From Pseudomonas sp. FP198 (GTDB lineage Bacteria > Pseudomonadota > Gammaproteobacteria > Pseudomonadales > Pseudomonadaceae): a DNA stretch of 64,000 nt. The DNA lies in the NCBI RefSeq assembly GCF_030687895.1, contig NZ_CP117452.1:3365501-3429500 (forward strand). Reading direction: 5' to 3'. The notes under the pieces are model-generated. The model made no database searches. It saw nothing but the letters and a program-made list of their open reading frames with translations, and was not told the origin of the DNA. Both the position numbers and the translations under genes were made by a program. Below are positions 52,040 through 61,299 of this stretch, one piece after another (position 1 is the stretch's first letter; each line of letters starts with the position of its first letter).

Positions 52040-52705
52040 TCACCCCTTGCTGTGCCTGGCCTCCAGCTTGTTGAACGTCACCTGCCCGCCTTCGCTCTTG
52101 TAGCCGGTATTATCCAAGGTGTATGCGCCAGCCTTGAAATACAGCTGTTTGCCCTGCCAGCTTTTGCTGAGCTGCCTGCCCCACCGATTTCCTTGCGAAA
52201 TCACATGCAGGTAGCCCGCCGAGCTCAAACGAACCTCGTAGGTGAACCGCTTGTTCAACTCGACATCCTCGACAATCACCACCTTGGTGTCCGTACTGCC
52301 CGGCTTGAGGCGATAGTTGGCAATCACGCTGCCGGTCTTCCTGGCTTTATCGTAGACATATTCGACCTTCAACAGCGGGCCCTTGCCCTGGTAGGTATGA
52401 ATCTGGCCGATCACCACCCTGCCTTCCGACGGCACCTGGTTGACGGACAGGCTGGCCGTCATCCGGTGATCCGCTTCGGGGTACGTCCAGTTGCGCAGCT
52501 CACCGTTCTTGTACGTCTCGCGAAGTTCACTACGGGGAAACTCGGATCTTGACGTAGTCCCGCCCGTCACCGGCGCCCAGAAAAACAACGTATTGCCGGA
52601 GCGGAAATACGCATCCGAGTAACCGTCCACCAAGCGTGGCGTCTCGATGACTCGGGCAGGCGTGCCGACCGGGATGGTCAGGTTCCAAGTGCTTAGATCG
52701 ATCAT
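52040..52705 (-). CDS. Alginate lyase, polysaccharide lyase family 7
   Basis: A 221-residue PL7 jelly-roll lyase that cleaves alginate by beta-elimination. The three family motifs are present: RSELRE (58-63), QIH (101-103, catalytic His103) and YFKAGAYTLDN near 188. No signal peptide is present (MIDLSTWNLT), as in the PA1167-type enzyme, so export is either non-classical or absent. QIH suggests activity on guluronate-containing links, by family knowledge. It is divergent from a large RTX protein whose C-terminal modules resemble those of AlgE epimerases. Confidence 0.9.
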   Translation of the reverse strand: MIDLSTWNLTIPVGTPARVIETPRLVDGYSDAYFRSGNTLFFWAPVTGGTTSRSEFPRSELRETYKNGELRNWTYPEADHRMTASLSVNQVPSEGRVVIGQIHTYQGKGPLLKVEYVYDKARKTGSVIANYRLKPGSTDTKVVIVEDVELNKRFTYEVRLSSAGYLHVISQGNRWGRQLSKSWQGKQLYFKAGAYTLDNTGYKSEGGQVTFNKLEARHSKG

Positions 52706-52875
52706 GGCATGGGCTCCCTGATGGGTCGTGGCTCAATTTGCAGGTATGGCAAAAGCCCTTGTGGACAGGACTTCTGTCGGGCAGTGCCAAAAACCTCCCT
52801 TCGTTCCATAAAGTGGCAACCTGATTGAGCCCTGTCTATAGTTTTCGGCGCCAGATAGCTACCGGAGGCATGGAC

Positions 52876-54857
52876 ATGAGTCAGAGCATTTCGCCCGCCG
52901 CTTCAGTTGCGCGGAACACCGGCATGGTAACCACGACCTTATGGGGCTCGGACACCGTCGCAGGTATTACGGTCGATCCGGACGGTGCCATCTGGCTTGG
53001 CGCCTACAGTCGCCTGGGATTAGGAGGCGAAGAGGATTCAGGCTTCACCGGCAGCCTGGTCCGGTTCAATGCCGACGGTAGCCTGGATCGCAACTTCAGT
53101 GGAGACGGTAAGTCCCTCCTCCCTGTGTCGCTCGATATCGAGGACGGTGGTAACGCTGCGGTGCAGCCGGGAGGGGGCTACCTGGCGGCGCTCTACGTGA
53201 AAGTGGGCGATGCCTGGGTTTCGGGTGTAAGCCGTACCTTGGCTGACGGCAGCCTCGATACCAGTTTCGGGAATGGCGGCACCGCGACGGTGCCTTTCTA
53301 TTGGAATGACGATCTAGGCCAGCAAGCGTCGTTCTCCGTACAACGCGACGGCAGCTTTTTCGCAAGCGCCGGGTATCCCTCCGGGGAGATCCATATCGCT
53401 CGCTTCGACGCGACGGGGACCTTGGTCTCGTCTTTCGGCGAGGCTGGGGTCCTGCACCTGCCAGCGTCCGTGGGCATTCAACCCGGCAGCGCGATCGACG
53501 TTTCGCTGCAGGGAGACGGGAAGGTATTGGTCACCGGGCGAGATACCCTGACTCGCCTCAATCCGGACGGCACTCTGGATAGCAGCTTTGCGCACGGGGG
53601 CAGCCTCGCCCTGGATGTTCACCCAGACGCCCTCGTCATCCAGGATGACGGCAAAATCCTGCTGGCGGGCGCCTCGGGCGGCGTGGCGAGCGTCATCCGC
53701 CTCAATGCCGACGGCTCGCTCGACAGCGGTTTCGGTGATCAGGGTAAGGTGAGTTGGGGCTCACAAAGCGCTCCTTTCGCAGTCGCCGACATGATCGTGC
53801 TGGCCAACGGCAAGCTATTGATTGGCGGAAGCCAAGGGACGAGCGCGGACGGCTATCTGGCCGCCTTGGTTCAGTTGAACCCCGACGGTAGTCTGGACCT
53901 CGGCTTTGGCAATCCCGACGATGGCTATCACCACCTTGACGGTGGCCGCGAGGATGACTTCCTGCTCGGTACCGCCTCGTTCGACGACGCGATCTCTGGC
54001 GGGGCCGGTGACGATCTGCTCGATGGCCAGCAAGGTCGTGACCTGCTGACGGGCGGCGCCGGGGCCGATACGTTCCGTTACCAGTCAGCCGCAGACAGCT
54101 ACCGAACCGCAACCACGGCCCATAGCGACCGAATCACCGACTTCGACCCCAGCGCCGATACGATCGACCTCTCCTCCCTCGGTTTCCTCGGCTGGGCAAT
54201 GGACATGACGGAACGCTGGCGATACGAGTCAATGAAAGCGGGACCCGGACCTACCTCAAGAGTTTCGAGGCCAACGCGGATGGGGAACGCTTCGAAGTGA
54301 TCTTCGACGGTAACCTGGGCCAGACGCTGAATGAAACCAACATCCTGTTTCAGCAAGCCAGGTTGATAGGCACCGACGGGGCTGATCGTCTACAAGGCAA
54401 CGCTCGCGGCGAAATCATCGAAGGATTCGCCGGAGATGACCGCCTTAATGGCGCGCTGGGGAATGATGTATTGGTTGGCGGAAATGGTCGGGACCTATCG
54501 GCGGGTGGCGGCAACAACGATGTATTCCGCTTCGACGCTTTGAGCGACAGCTACCGTACCGCCACCGAAAACCACACTGATCGCCTGATTGACTATACCG
54601 GTGAAGACACGATCGACTTGTCCGCCTTGGGCTTCACCCGACTGGGAAATGGTTACAACAGCACGTTGGACGTGGTTTTTAATCAAGCCAAGAACCTGAC
54701 TTACCTGAAGAGCTACGAAGCCGATGCATCTGGGGCTCGATTCGAATTGAGCCTGGCAGGGGATCACTCCGGTTACCGCGACTTGAACATCATCTTCGCC
54801 GAGTCTTTGGAGGAAGACGTTTTTCAATTGGTTGGAGTGGTTGACTCCTTGGTGTGA
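52876..54857 (+). pseudogene. RTX protein with delta-60 repeats and AlgE-like R-modules, frameshifted
   Basis: Residues about 1-350 contain at least six delta-60-type repeats (RFNADGSLDRNF, RLNPDGTLDSSF, RLNADGSLDSGF and others). Two tandem modules follow, each with Ca-binding GGAGDD-type nonapeptides and a FRxxxxxDSYRTAT...DTIDLSxLGF unit like AlgE R-modules and serralysin tails. The first frame stops at 54300. At 54192/54193 one base is missing: restoring CTG in place of TG continues into TYLKSFEANADGERFE and the second frame to 54857, an exact 661-codon gene. The TYLKSYEADASGARFE of module two confirms the reconstruction. ATG 52876 has GGAGG 7 bases upstream. It is probably a type I secretion substrate. 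Confidence 0.85.
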
Positions 54858-54997
54858 AACGCAAGCCTGGATAGTTCCTGTCTTAGGCAGTTAGCACTCC
54901 TGACGCGGGAATGTCATCCAACGGAACAGGTCGCTCTTGGTTGCTCTCGCAGTCGTTCTTTCGCGTAACGAAGCTTAACGTCATCCGATGCGCAAAT

Positions 54998-56242
54998 TTA
55001 CTTCAACGCAGCTACCACGGCATCGAAGAATACCATCGGGTCGATCGGCTCTTTGTCCACCGGCTTGGGCTGGGCACCGAAGGTGACGATCACGACGTTA
55101 TTGGCAGGGTTGACGTAGATGTTCTGGCCCTGGATACCGACCGCCGAATAGGCGCCGTCTTTCACCGACGGCTCGGTCCACGCCGTCCACCACATGTAAC
55201 CGTAGTCCAGGGACTTGCCGCCTTTGAGGGTGGTCGGCAGCGTCGCCTCCTTGACCCAGCCTTCGGGGAGAATCGAGGTGCCATTGATCTTGCCGCCGTT
55301 CATGAAAAACAGCCCGAAGCGTCCATAATCGCGCAGTGTGGCGCTGATACCACTGCCACCGATTTCCACGCCGTCAGGCGAATCGAGCCACCACCGGGCA
55401 TCACTCTCCATACCGAACGGCTGCCAGATCTTCTGCGATAGATAATCGGCCAGCGGCATCTTCACAGCGCCACGGACGATCTCGCCGAGTACCTGCGTTT
55501 CGCCAGTGCTGTAAGTGTTGGCCGTGCCGGGCTCGGCCGCTCGCGGCAAACTTGCCATCAAGGCCATGGCCGAATGCGGTTTCTGCGATATCTGCGCCTT
55601 GAGTAGCGCGCGACGATCGGACGCCGGATCGGTGTAGGTCTCGTTCCACTTCACGCCCGAAGACATCATCAGCACGTTGCGCACGGTCACGCCTTCATAG
55701 GCGCTGCCCTTGAGCGCGGGAACGTAATCCACCACTTGCGCATCAAGGCTCTTGATAAGGCCGTCTTTGATCGCTGCAGCCGCCAGCGTGGAGGTAATGG
55801 ACTTGGCTATCGACATCGACATCCATCGGGTTTTCTCGGTGTTGCCTCGCTGGTAGGTCTCGAACACGATCTTGCCGTCCTTGAGCACAAGCATCGCCGT
55901 AATGCTGTCCAGTGCGACGAAGTCATACAGGTCGTACTTTTTGTCTCCGACAGTGAAGCGAACGTTGGACAACTGTTTGTCTGATTTCGGCAGCGCATAC
56001 GGGTGATCGCCGGCTTTGATCCTGTGGGTAGGGAACAGCCGGTCGATGTTGCGGTAGGTACTGACCGCCAGATCGGGGAGCATGGCGCCGTCATAGATCT
56101 GCTCCACGGTGCCAATCGGTTCCTGGGCGTGGGGATAATCCTCAGCCCATGCGCCCGCGGTGCCCCCCGCAGCGAGCAGACCGAGCGAGAGAAGCAGCGA
56201 GCGACCAGCCGCAGCCACACCAAAAATAGCGGATGAGTGCAT
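54998..56242 (-). CDS. Serine hydrolase, beta-lactamase/6-aminohexanoate-hydrolase-like
   Basis: A 414-residue exported hydrolase of the class C beta-lactamase superfamily. A signal peptide (LLLSLGLLAAGGTAGAWA) precedes the mature protein. The catalytic SxxK is Ser144-Ile-Ala-Lys147 (MSMSIAKS), and a YSTG segment supplies the second-motif tyrosine. The overall pattern resembles NylB-like esterases and amidases more than true beta-lactamases. Its substrate is not predictable. It is monocistronic. Confidence 0.85.
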   Translation of the reverse strand: MHSSAIFGVAAAGRSLLLSLGLLAAGGTAGAWAEDYPHAQEPIGTVEQIYDGAMLPDLAVSTYRNIDRLFPTHRIKAGDHPYALPKSDKQLSNVRFTVGDKKYDLYDFVALDSITAMLVLKDGKIVFETYQRGNTEKTRWMSMSIAKSITSTLAAAAIKDGLIKSLDAQVVDYVPALKGSAYEGVTVRNVLMMSSGVKWNETYTDPASDRRALLKAQISQKPHSAMALMASLPRAAEPGTANTYSTGETQVLGEIVRGAVKMPLADYLSQKIWQPFGMESDARWWLDSPDGVEIGGSGISATLRDYGRFGLFFMNGGKINGTSILPEGWVKEATLPTTLKGGKSLDYGYMWWTAWTEPSVKDGAYSAVGIQGQNIYVNPANNVVIVTFGAQPKPVDKEPIDPMVFFDAVVAALK

Positions 56243-56351
56243 AACCTATCCTTATTTCGATTTGCTATTCACGCACGTCAAGACACGCGCCCGCATGAAC
56301 CATAGCCTACTCATTGAAATCACGCCCGGGCTGAAGGACGCTGCTGTTGCA

Positions 56352-56400
56352 GAAAAGGCGACAGATTTATTTGCTGGAGATAAGGCTGCCCCCCTTTTAC
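56352..56400. repeat. Inverted-repeat element, degenerate copy 2
   Basis: AAAAGGCGACAGATTTATTT, then GCTGGAGATAAGGCTGCCCC with a following T-run, matches the element at 48860-48906 in the same orientation. The arms are less well paired here. The two copies bracket about 7.5 kb. Confidence 0.55.
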
Positions 56401-56764
56401 CGCCTTTTACTATCAGCATCCATCGGTCGTTCAAGCGAGGCCGCCCCCCCCGGCCATGGGTTTCGATGAAGAGTTCGGAGATCTACATCCCTGGCCTCAC
56501 CCGATAGTTCGTAACACTTTGTCATTACATAATTCCGTTCCGTTGATGGTGCAAACGCTACCAAGTCCCAGCATTTTAAGAACAACAGTTGGGTTTATCG
56601 GAAGTTTCTTACAGACCCTAGAAGTTGCATACTCAGCAATACCTTTGTAACTGGACGAATAATGTTTCACGATGTGCAAGTCACATGCTAGCCTTCGTAG
56701 GCGCTCAGGATTTTATTCCACACGGCGCTTAAGGACGAAATTTATATATTTTCAGGAGATAACT
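56401..56764. other. AT-rich non-coding upstream region of the small RTX gene
   Basis: No convincing gene is seen here. Base composition changes from GC-rich to clearly AT-rich near 56510. Close to the gene, TTTATATATT followed by CAGGAG gives a plausible -10 and a good ribosome site. ATGTG/CACAT form a short inverted repeat around 56662-56680. The region belongs with the AT-rich genes that follow. Confidence 0.5.
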
Positions 56765-57454
56765 ATGGCTATGGCTATTGTTAAGGGCGACAACAGCGAC
56801 AATAACTTGTCGGCTATTGAAGCTTCTTTCATGTATGGTTTCGGAGGAAACGACACCATAAATGGAAGTAATTTCAATGACATCATTGAAGCAGGAACAG
56901 GCAATGATGTGATATACGCCAATGCTGGAAACGATATGGTAATCGGCAACGAGGGATCTGACCGATTATATGGAGGGGATGGAGACGATTTTATTGTCGG
57001 AGACAATACTCTCGATGCTACCGGAGCTGGAAACGACTCCCTATCCGGTGGCGCCGGCAATGATCGTTTACATGGCAACTACGGCAATGATGATTATCGT
57101 TATTCCGTGAACTCGGGGGTTGATATCATCAATGATGGTCTCACGGCAGCCGGAATCGCGGGCTACGGCGGCGGAACTGACACGCTTGGATTTTCCAACG
57201 CAACTTTTAACGATATCTATTTTCAGCACCTCGCCTCCAGTAATGATCTTTTGTTATTTACATCGGCCGGCGTGGACGAAAATGGATCGATCCAGCACGG
57301 CGTTATCATTCAAGACTTCTACTTGAATGATGAAAACACCAATATTGAATATTTGACGGACAGCACTGGCGCCAAATTTGATCTATCCCAACTATTGACT
57401 CCTGACGAAACTTCGTACACCGATTCCTCTCTGCATAGTTTGGTATTGGCGTAA
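56765..57454 (+). CDS. Small RTX-type calcium-binding protein
   Basis: A 229-residue protein whose first half is RTX nonapeptide repeats (GGNDTINGS, NAGNDMVIG, GGDGDDFIVGD, GGAGNDRLHG) that fold as a Ca-bound beta-roll. The second half (YRYSVNSGVDIINDG then DTLGFSNATFNDIYFQH) matches the domain often following the roll in haemolysin-type proteins. It ends SLHSLVLA, plausible for a type I secretion signal. AGGAG is 6 bases before ATG 56765. No secretion genes are in the window. The gene is AT-rich compared with all neighbours, suggesting transfer. Confidence 0.85.
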   Translation: MAMAIVKGDNSDNNLSAIEASFMYGFGGNDTINGSNFNDIIEAGTGNDVIYANAGNDMVIGNEGSDRLYGGDGDDFIVGDNTLDATGAGNDSLSGGAGNDRLHGNYGNDDYRYSVNSGVDIINDGLTAAGIAGYGGGTDTLGFSNATFNDIYFQHLASSNDLLLFTSAGVDENGSIQHGVIIQDFYLNDENTNIEYLTDSTGAKFDLSQLLTPDETSYTDSSLHSLVLA

Positions 57455-57499
57455 CTTTCCAGCGGCAGGCATTATTTAAACAAAGGAGATATATTTTAC

Positions 57500-57910
57500 A
57501 TGGACATTTCAAAAGGCATAAGTTTAACCACAAATATGTCGCGCAGCATTGCAGACATGAACCTTTCGCCAGTGAAAGTGACTGATGATTTCGCTCGTAG
57601 GTTACGGGAGATTGATGAAGGCGCTCGCAAGGCGGAAGCGATAGAACGAGGTGAAATTCGGTTTGTTGCTGACAACGACCCCGAGAACGCGGTTCAAACT
57701 GTTATGAAAGGCAACCAGGTTGTTGCCACAATCTATAAATCCGGCGTAGTAACAATTTCCGGTGAGTTCGCCGGACATATAGGCAACCTCAGTCTTCCTG
57801 AATCAGGAGCGATGCGCGCCAAAGTAATAGCAGAGGCTGTGGGCGGAAAGATTGTAGATGTATCTCCCGACTCTCGCTCTTCGAAATTTCCGTTTTCAAC
57901 AATCGTATAA
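57500..57910 (+). CDS. Uncharacterised 136-residue protein paired with RTX gene
   Basis: Not recognised. An amphipathic helical region (DDFARRLREIDEGARKAEAI) is followed by beta-rich sequence (MKGNQVVATIYKSGVVTISG). There is no signal peptide or membrane segment. It lies 45 bases after the small RTX gene with AAAGGAG before its ATG and shares its low GC, so the two are probably cotranscribed and ended by the terminator at 57944. A role as a partner, chaperone or protective protein for the RTX product is only a guess from position. Confidence 0.7.
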   Translation: MDISKGISLTTNMSRSIADMNLSPVKVTDDFARRLREIDEGARKAEAIERGEIRFVADNDPENAVQTVMKGNQVVATIYKSGVVTISGEFAGHIGNLSLPESGAMRAKVIAEAVGGKIVDVSPDSRSSKFPFSTIV

Positions 57911-57943
57911 GAGAAGATTTTCTGGATACCCGCACACCGCGCT

Positions 57944-57977
57944 AAAAAAAAGCCCAGCTTCGGCGGGGCTTTTTTTT
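57944..57977 (+). terminator. Rho-independent terminator
   Basis: AAAAAAAAGCCC pairs with GGGCTTTTTTTT around a small loop containing TTCG, followed by an eight-base T-run. It ends the AT-rich RTX pair. Because of the A-run it could also work on the minus strand. Confidence 0.9.
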
Positions 57978-58003
57978 GAAATCTTCGAAGAAGAGAGGTT
58001 GCC

Positions 58004-58084
58004 ATGCAGAAGGCTATCGTTGCACTGCAAGACAAGATTGATTATTACCGTGCCCTTGAGGCCAAGGGAGTCGTCCAGCACTGA
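58004..58084 (+). CDS. Possible 26-residue small protein
   Basis: A short frame MQKAIVALQDKIDYYRALEA plus GVVQH, with AGAGAGG 6 bases upstream of its ATG. The sequence is a plausible single amphipathic helix. It sits between two terminators and uses GC-rich codons unlike the preceding genes. It may be a genuine small protein or the tail of a degraded gene. Confidence 0.4.
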   Translation: MQKAIVALQDKIDYYRALEAKGVVQH

Positions 58085-58086
58085 CT

Positions 58087-58114
58087 GAACGGGCCCACCG
58101 CAGTGGGCCCGTTC
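58087..58114. terminator. Perfect 12-bp hairpin between convergent genes
   Basis: GAACGGGCCCAC and GTGGGCCCGTTC form a perfect 12-bp stem around CGCA. It lies just beyond the small frame and four bases from the stop of the convergent DUF3604 gene. No long T-run follows, so it is a stabilising or weak bidirectional terminator. Confidence 0.75.
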
Positions 58115-58117
58115 ATG

Positions 58118-60490
58118 CTATTGCAGGCCAAGAAACAGCGCAGACGTCCAGACCCGTGACTGATCCCGCTGCCGGGCACAGATGAACAACGGATGTTCTC
58201 GCCCAGCTTCAAGTCCCAACCGCGCCAGTTCGATGCTGCCCTGCAACTCACGGGGCAACAGCGCAGCGGTCATCCGTTCCAGGGACATTTTCAACTCCGC
58301 GCCGGGCAAAATTTCAACCACTTGCGATTGCGCCAGCAGTTTTTCGCCGGTGAGCTCCATGACCACCGTCGGCGCATGTACGTATGGTTGCGGTTCGGAC
58401 GGGTCGCCAACCTTGACGTAGTTGTCGATACGGCTGTGAATCTGCAGCGTCGCGCCGGCCAGTTGCGACAGGTCGATTTCGATGCTGTCGGTATCGCCAT
58501 TGGTGTCGGTGCGAAACGCCAGGACCGTTGCGTCCTTGCGCCATACGGTCTGCTCGGGATGATCGAGGCCCATGGCGCGAAAGCCGTTGATGACTGCGCC
58601 AGTGATACGGATTTCGCCGGACCAGTAGGCGCCGCGATAGCGATCCTTGATCCGTGCGCCGCCCAGGCGCAGGCGAATGCGTTGTGTGCTGTAGCCCAGT
58701 TCCTGGTGCAGGTTGCGTGACCAGACCAGTTGGTCGCCGTCGAACAGATCGACCTGCTCCCAGCCCGCCTCGCCCAAGAGTCGATAATCCAGAATGGCAT
58801 TCGAATCGGCGGTGAAGACTTCGCCCATGAAGTGCTTGCCCTGGCGCAGGCTGGCGAACGAGCGCTCGCCGGTCGTGGCGAAGGTGCGACGGGCGCGCAG
58901 GGCCTTGCCGACACTGGCGCGGTCGAAAGCCTCGGCGACCACGCCGGTCAGCCCGCCACGGGAGCCGAACACTGCCGTCGCTGGAACGCCACCACCGCAG
59001 CGGCCTTGATGCTCGTCGCTGTTCGCCGCGGCGCCGACCCGATAGCCACGCTGCAGCGCTTCGGCGTAGACCCAATGGAACTGGCCCCAGGCCGAACCGA
59101 CTTCGATCAGCCGTTCGAGCTCCGGGTGATGCCAGTCGAGGTTGCACCGACGGCCGCCGACGTGGGGCATCATCAGATGGCCTTCGGGGTCCTTGGCATA
59201 GGCGGCGTACAACTCGTCCACCGGCCAGGCGCCGGGCTTGATGGTGCCGGCGGTGAACTCGTTCCATTCGAAGGAGCGCACCAGTCGGCCCTGATTGTCG
59301 AAGGGGAATTCGGGTTTGCGGTCATGCAGGAACACGACGTTGCGGTCGCCACCGGCGCAGGAGTTACCGCACCATTCGGTGCCGGGATAACACACGAATC
59401 GGCCCGGCTCATTGAGTTCATGGATCAGCTTGACCGCTTGGTCCCAGCGCTGCTCGGTGATGTTGAAGTCGTTGGCGGTGTAGCCGAGTACATCGAGCCC
59501 GGCGACATCGCGGCCGTAGCTGAGGTTGTACAGGGTGTCGTTGGTGCCCACCGTGTCATCGGAGTGCACATGCAGGTCGGCATAGAGTGGGCGCAGCGTG
59601 ATACCGGCAGGGTCGACAGTGACGAAGGCCAGGGCGCCGTCGACAAAAGGTGCTGCCACCTCAGCGGACAGACGCCACTCACCCACGGCGCCGAGATCAA
59701 GCGCCTCGATACGGGCCGTCGCCCAACCTTCGCAGGCCAGCGTGAACGGCCGTTGACGCTCGCCGCCCTCCGGGTCAAGCAAGGTCAGCACACCCTCGAG
59801 CGGCAAGTTCCGGCAGGTATTGCCCCAGGCATCGTCCACCCGCAACAGCACATCGAATGCCTCGCCGGCGCTGACCAATCGCGGCACGATCACTTGCACA
59901 CGCTGCGCCGGTCCCGGCACGATGTCCACCAAGGGATCGCCCGGCACCTCGGCAAATTTCGAGCTGCCCAACGGGTCGATGAACAGGCGGAAACGGAAGT
60001 CCTTTTCGACGAAACTCTGCACCCGTGTCCCTGCTCCGCCCTGCCGTCGATCGCCCAGGCGGATGATGACTTTATCTCCAGGGTTCAGGTAGCCGTCGAT
60101 GATGTCGATGATGATCGCTTTCTGGAACGGCCGTTCGTGGCCCTTCTGGTCGAAGCGCACTTTCAAGTGCTGCACCGTGGCCTGGCTCTGGCCGGGGACC
60201 AACTCACCGGCCTGGTATTCGGCGCTGACGTAGTTCGGACCGGCCGGGTTCGAGGTCTGGAACAAGGCCCAGTCGGAATAGAACTTGAAGGCCAGCTTGA
60301 GCCACGCACCGTCGGCCAAGCCGCTGCCACCGACCTCATAGACCAGGGTGATTTCATCCCACTGCCCGGCGACCAGCGTGTCACGGTCGCAGTGGACGCT
60401 GCCCAGGAATGGACGTTTCTTGTTGCGCTCGTACAGGCCTTGCGGGGCGATGTAGTGCCCGGCTTCGCGTGGATCGAAAACGTTACTCAC
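58118..60490 (-). CDS. DUF3604-type PHP-like metallohydrolase
   Basis: A 790-residue protein. About 1-330 are beta-rich domains. The central domain has YADLHVHSDDTVGTND, a PHP-like metal motif, with LMMPHVGGRRCN and AAANSDEHQGRCG further on. This pattern matches the DUF3604 family of predicted metal-dependent hydrolases; relatives have been linked to phosphoester or sulfated/organo-compound breakdown only loosely. GTG 60490 is preferred, with CGAGG upstream; the frame is open to 60514. It is the last gene of an ABC transporter operon, so it probably hydrolyses the imported compound. No signal peptide is seen. Confidence 0.8.
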   Translation of the reverse strand: MSNVFDPREAGHYIAPQGLYERNKKRPFLGSVHCDRDTLVAGQWDEITLVYEVGGSGLADGAWLKLAFKFYSDWALFQTSNPAGPNYVSAEYQAGELVPGQSQATVQHLKVRFDQKGHERPFQKAIIIDIIDGYLNPGDKVIIRLGDRRQGGAGTRVQSFVEKDFRFRLFIDPLGSSKFAEVPGDPLVDIVPGPAQRVQVIVPRLVSAGEAFDVLLRVDDAWGNTCRNLPLEGVLTLLDPEGGERQRPFTLACEGWATARIEALDLGAVGEWRLSAEVAAPFVDGALAFVTVDPAGITLRPLYADLHVHSDDTVGTNDTLYNLSYGRDVAGLDVLGYTANDFNITEQRWDQAVKLIHELNEPGRFVCYPGTEWCGNSCAGGDRNVVFLHDRKPEFPFDNQGRLVRSFEWNEFTAGTIKPGAWPVDELYAAYAKDPEGHLMMPHVGGRRCNLDWHHPELERLIEVGSAWGQFHWVYAEALQRGYRVGAAANSDEHQGRCGGGVPATAVFGSRGGLTGVVAEAFDRASVGKALRARRTFATTGERSFASLRQGKHFMGEVFTADSNAILDYRLLGEAGWEQVDLFDGDQLVWSRNLHQELGYSTQRIRLRLGGARIKDRYRGAYWSGEIRITGAVINGFRAMGLDHPEQTVWRKDATVLAFRTDTNGDTDSIEIDLSQLAGATLQIHSRIDNYVKVGDPSEPQPYVHAPTVVMELTGEKLLAQSQVVEILPGAELKMSLERMTAALLPRELQGSIELARLGLEAGREHPLFICARQRDQSRVWTSALFLGLQ

Positions 60491-60542
60491 ATGACACCTC
60501 GTGCAGTGGTCCACTGAAGGGTTCGAATACGTGGGGCGATGC

Positions 60543-61292
60543 TTATTGCACGCGCCATTTCTGGTAATGACGCTCGATGCGCCGGAACACGAAGCTTTCC
60601 ATGAGCCAGGCGATCAGGCCGATCACGACGATGCCCAGCAGCACCTGACTGCTGTTGCCGATCTGCCCGCCGGTGGAGACCATCCAGCCGATGCCTTGGG
60701 AGGCGCCGATCATTTCCGCCGCGACCAGCGCTCGCCAGCCCTGGCTGAAGCCGATGCGCAAGGCGGCGGTCACAAACGGCAACGAAGCCGGCAGATAGAC
60801 ATGGGCCAACAGCTGCCAGGCGTTGGCGCCCAAGGTTCGCGCCGCACGAACTTCACCGCCGCGAATGCTTTGCACGCCCTCCTGGATCGTCACCGCCATG
60901 GGGAACATCGCGGCAATGAAAATCACCAGCACGATGGAGACATACCCCAGGCCGAAAATGATCATGATCAGCGGCGCCCAGGCAATCGGCGGAATAGCCA
61001 TGAACAGACTGTTGAGCGGCGAGATGAAATCGCGAAAGCGCGAAGACAGGCCAGCGGCCGTGCCCAGCAAGGCCGCCACGATGACCGCCGCGCAAAAACC
61101 ACCCAGCTCTTCCAGCACGCTGGCTTGCAGGTGCTGCCACAGCGAACGATCCCCAAGCCAGCGCAGCGCCTCGCGGGCAACGTCCCAGGGCTGCGGCAGG
61201 ATGTAGGTGGGAAAGCGGCTCGCCAGGGCGATCCAGATCAACAACAGGAATGGCAGCGATGCCCATCCCCAATTCGGTTTTGGCAAGGACAT
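60543..61292 (-). CDS. Nitrate/sulfonate-type ABC transporter permease
   Basis: A 249-residue inner-membrane permease of the SsuC/TauC family. It has AIPPIAWAPLIMIIFGLG and the EAA-type loop AARTLGANAWQLLAHVYLPA. ATG 61292 (MSLPKPNWGW) lies 7 bases after the binding-protein stop; the longer open frame to 61379 is arginine-rich and is rejected. It is part of the operon with the DUF3604 hydrolase. Confidence 0.9.
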   Translation of the reverse strand: MSLPKPNWGWASLPFLLLIWIALASRFPTYILPQPWDVAREALRWLGDRSLWQHLQASVLEELGGFCAAVIVAALLGTAAGLSSRFRDFISPLNSLFMAIPPIAWAPLIMIIFGLGYVSIVLVIFIAAMFPMAVTIQEGVQSIRGGEVRAARTLGANAWQLLAHVYLPASLPFVTAALRIGFSQGWRALVAAEMIGASQGIGWMVSTGGQIGNSSQVLLGIVVIGLIAWLMESFVFRRIERHYQKWRVQ

Positions 61293-61299
61293 GACGGGC

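Noticed and set aside
53041..53940. Possible CRISPR or tandem DNA repeat
   Set aside because: The periodicity comes from protein-level delta-60 repeats (NxDGSLDxxF) in the RTX gene; the DNA units vary in sequence and spacing and lack identical direct repeats.
54911..55441. 176-codon plus-strand frame opposite the serine hydrolase
   Set aside because: Antisense shadow; the minus strand carries the SxxK hydrolase.
54998..56242. Beta-lactamase resistance gene
   Set aside because: It belongs to the superfamily, but the motif pattern fits NylB-like esterases and amidases; no evidence for antibiotic hydrolysis.
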